Source: Brasenia schreberi (Eukaryota > Streptophyta > Magnoliopsida > Nymphaeales > Cabombaceae). Taken from it: a stretch of 64,000 nt of DNA. Positions 59,412 to 64,000 of this stretch are shown here, piece after piece. Location: positions 9,696,001 through 9,760,000 of the forward strand of contig JAYKKT010000055.1 of NCBI GenBank assembly GCA_036023115.1, read 5' to 3'. A model generated the notes under the pieces. It saw only the letters and a list, made by a program, of their open reading frames with translations. It was not told the DNA's origin and searched no databases. Every line of letters starts with the position of its first letter. The first letter of the stretch is position 1. The translations under genes and the position numbers were made by a program.

Positions 59412-61270
59412 TTGGGTCATCTCAAGAGGTGGCGATCTGTCGCACATGTGAAGATCCTTGATCAGTCTAGGGATAAGCTAGATAGTAGGTCCTTAAAATA
59501 TATTTTTATTCGATATCCCAAAGGTTCTAAGAGATATCAATTTTATCATAAAGATCATGATTTAATGGAAAATAGGGATGTTGAATTCTTAGAGGAAACT
59601 AAGAATAACATTCTTTAAAATGATGATGAATGTATTAATAATCTAGTCGATCTAAATCAATCATCATTTGAATGCATGAATTTCGATCCAAATGACCTTC
59701 CTTAAAGTATTGAAACTTTAAGTGGATATAAGATACCTAGGGTAACTCCCTCATACTTGAAGGATTATCAAACTTATCTTGTTGATGAAGTGTGTAATTC
59801 AGTAGATTTAGATGAGTTGATTGATAATATGACATATCAAAAGGTTATTAACTAATTTAAATTAGTAGACTGGGAAAAGGCTATGGATGAAGAAATTGAA
59901 TCTATTGAAAAAAACAAGTCTGAGAACTAACTGATTTGTCAAAAGAAAGAAAAGTCATACGATATAAGTGAGTTCTCAAAAAAAAATACAAAATCGATGG
60001 AACAATCGATAAGTTTAAGACAAAGTTCTTTGCAAATAAATTATTGCAAAGGAGGGGATAGATTATGTTAAGACATATTCTCCAGTTACAAAATTTGCAT
60101 CAATTAGAATTATTCTAGTTATTTCAACATATTATGATTTGGACTTCCATTAGATGTAAAGACCGTCTCTCTAAATGGAGATTGAGATAAAATCATCTAT
60201 ATGCAACAACTAGAAGGATATGTTATTAAAGGCAAAGAAGATAAAGTATATAGATTGAAAATTTTTATATGGCATTGAACAATCATCTCCTCAATGATAT
60301 TTGACTTTTCAAAATATCATAATTGAACTTGATCATTGTGTATATGTTTAGAATAGTTAGAGCCACTTTGTCAATCTGAGATATTGTTGACTAAGAATAA
60401 CAATGAAATGATTATTAAAACTAAGGAATGGTTGAACTCAAAGTTCGAAATGAAGGATATACGAGAGGTATCCTATATTCTAGGTATAAAGATTTCTCGT
60501 GATAGAAAATCTAATCCTTTATGCTTGCGTCAAGAGAGAGATATTAATTATATCCTCAAGAAATTTAAAATGAACGAGTGTAAGCCTTCATCTACACCCA
60601 TTATTAAAGGGGTCAAATTAAGTAAGGCAGATTGTCCTGATGAGACAAAGAACAAGCTTAATGTTTCTTACGCACAAGTTGTGGGTAGCTTGATTTATAT
60701 AATGATGTGCACAAGACTTGATATTAACTTTGTTGTTGGCCTTATGAGTAGATATCAAAGTGATCTTGGTTAGAAGCATTAGATAGGTGTGAAGAGGATA
60801 TTAAGATACTTAAAGTAACAAAAGACTTGAAACTATGTTTTCAAGCAAATGAACTAAAGTGGTAGGATACTTAGATGTTGACTTTGCTAGAAAAAAGATG
60901 ATAACAAGTCAACCTCTTATCAAATATTTTTATTTGAGGTGTTGTTGTTTCTTAGGCTTGTAAGAAACATGATTGTGTGACATTGCATACGAAAGAAGCT
61001 GAGTATGTTGCTTTAGTATGGTTGGTACAAGTGTCATTTGGATAAGTCATTTTATACGTGATTTGAAGTTACATATAGCCAACGAGTCTGTTATCATTCA
61101 ATATGACAATAATGCAATAATTACTCTTATTAAGAGTGGAGCCAATAACTTAAAAAGTAAACATATAATGGTTAAATATCACTATATTCATGATATGTTT
61201 AAAAGGAATGAGATATCTATATCTTATGCCAACTCATGATATGTTAGTTGACTTCTTCACTAAAGGCATA
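59412..61270 (+). pseudogene. Copia 3 RT and RNase H relic
   Basis: Integrase end: DKLDSRSLKYIFIRYPKGSK (59412-59618). RT: degraded between 59870 and 60360, with the VKTVSLNGD-like first catalytic block lost to frameshift, then intact at 60384-60773 (WLNSKFEMKDIREVSYILGI, CKPSSTPIIKGVKLSKADCP, VVGSLIYIMMCTRLDINFVV). RNase H follows with GYLDVDFA, TKEAEYVAL and IIQYDNNAIITLIK, then KSKHIMVKYHYI near 61150. Several stops. Confidence 0.85.
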
Positions 61271-61519
61271 TCAAAAGATATTTTCACTAAACATGTTAGG
61301 CACATGGGTTTGAGATACGCCTAGAGTTTGAGTGTAGAAATACTTTATTGATGGTTATACAGGAAAAATATATTGATTATGAAAAATTGCATAATATGTT
61401 AAAGTTGCAATTTACTTACAACTAGAAAAATGATACAACTTTAAAAAAACCTCAAAATAATAGGAGGCAAAACTAATATATTATAAATTGGTTCAAGTGG
61501 CTAAGTAGGATATGTAAGT

Positions 61520-61736
61520 TATTAGTGGTCACTTTCGCCTCTAATAACAACAATCATAAAATGCGAAAAAGAAAGGCTCTCTTCCAGAATTCGATGAGTT
61601 ATTTTTATAAAAAAGATTTACACGCAGGTTTTGCTTTTAAAAAGAAGGTTACAAGCATATATTGGCCCGTCCTCTGCCTTTTCTTCTTCTTATACCTTCC
61701 ATGAGCTTCCGCATCGTCATGAGGTCTGCACCAACA
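61520..61736 (+). repeat. 3' LTR of Copia 3, internally deleted
   Basis: About 217 bp against 402 bp for the 5' LTR; at least two internal pieces are missing. It ends GGTCTGCACCAACA, and the sequence past 61736 is unrelated to the element. Confidence 0.75.

Positions 61737-64000
<2,264 letters not shown>

Larger units (their letters stand above)
56677..61736 (+). mobile_element. Copia retrotransposon 3, with internal deletion
   Basis: LTRs at 56677-57078 and about 61520-61736 share GGTGGTCACTTTCG, AATAACAACAATC, GATGAGTT-CTTTTATAAAA and CGCAT-GTCATGAGGTCT; the 3' LTR has lost internal pieces. The primer-binding site is at 57080. Flanking ACAT on both sides may be a partial 4-bp target duplication. 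Coding blocks: gag start (58316), pre-integrase, integrase, RT and RNase H in Copia order. Most of gag and the protease are missing between about 58590 and 58690. Confidence 0.85.

Overview
The window is plant nuclear DNA: AT-rich, intron-bearing, and mostly a graveyard of transposable elements. Copia, Ty3/Gypsy, RTE-type LINE, L1-type LINE, hAT and Mutator-like relics are all present, with the initiator-tRNA-Met primer-binding motif typical of plant Copia elements. The host genes I can name are LSM4 (U6 snRNA-associated Sm-like protein), on the + strand with coding exons from 30832 to 49517, and one exon-like piece of the cytosolic ribosomal protein gene RPS2 (uS5) at 63239-63411. A seed plant, probably an angiosperm, fits; the species cannot be told from the sequence. 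There is no bacterial-type operon, CRISPR array or viral genome. Every element ORF read is broken by stops or frameshifts.

Layout. 1-1719: gene-free. 1720-3881: 5'-truncated RTE LINE (-) between ~100-bp direct repeats. About 3882-10600: decayed Ty3/Gypsy element (-) with gag, RT, RNase H, integrase and a probable 5' LTR. 10600-12000: low complexity. About 12000-15765: Mutator-like element carrying a transposase relic (+) and a broken plant-mobile-domain gene. 16943-27561: a Copia element (TSD AAACC) containing an RTE LINE (about 19520-25140), which contains a 2400-bp solo LTR (22295-24694, TSD AGCAG). About 27600-30000: L1-type LINE relic (-). 30190-49870: LSM4. 49870-56676: mostly unassigned. 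56677-61736: a third Copia element. 61737-63238: unassigned. 63239-63411: RPS2 fragment. 63507-64000: another RTE LINE (-), running off the window.

LSM4 is the biological centre. Its conserved Sm-domain exons lie at 31164-32068, and the exons for the end of the Sm domain and the Arg/Gly-rich tail lie at 48649-49517. They are separated by a 16.6-kb intron made mainly of transposons: a hAT relic (about 32350-42727) split by an LTR-bearing insertion with TSD TCTAT (33351-41013), which holds a second, oppositely oriented LTR and a truncated Copia; then short LINE-tail insertions, a near full-length antisense RTE LINE, and a small hAT-like element rich in GTATCG motifs. The exon junctions stay in frame and the predicted product is 146 aa, so the gene looks intact despite the load.

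I did not find a new biological system. The most informative observations are the nesting order with exact target-site duplications, the unusually long duplications and the 5' foldback associated with the RTE LINE family, the in-place inversion inside the plant-mobile-domain gene, and the transposon-filled LSM4 intron with inverted LTR arms.
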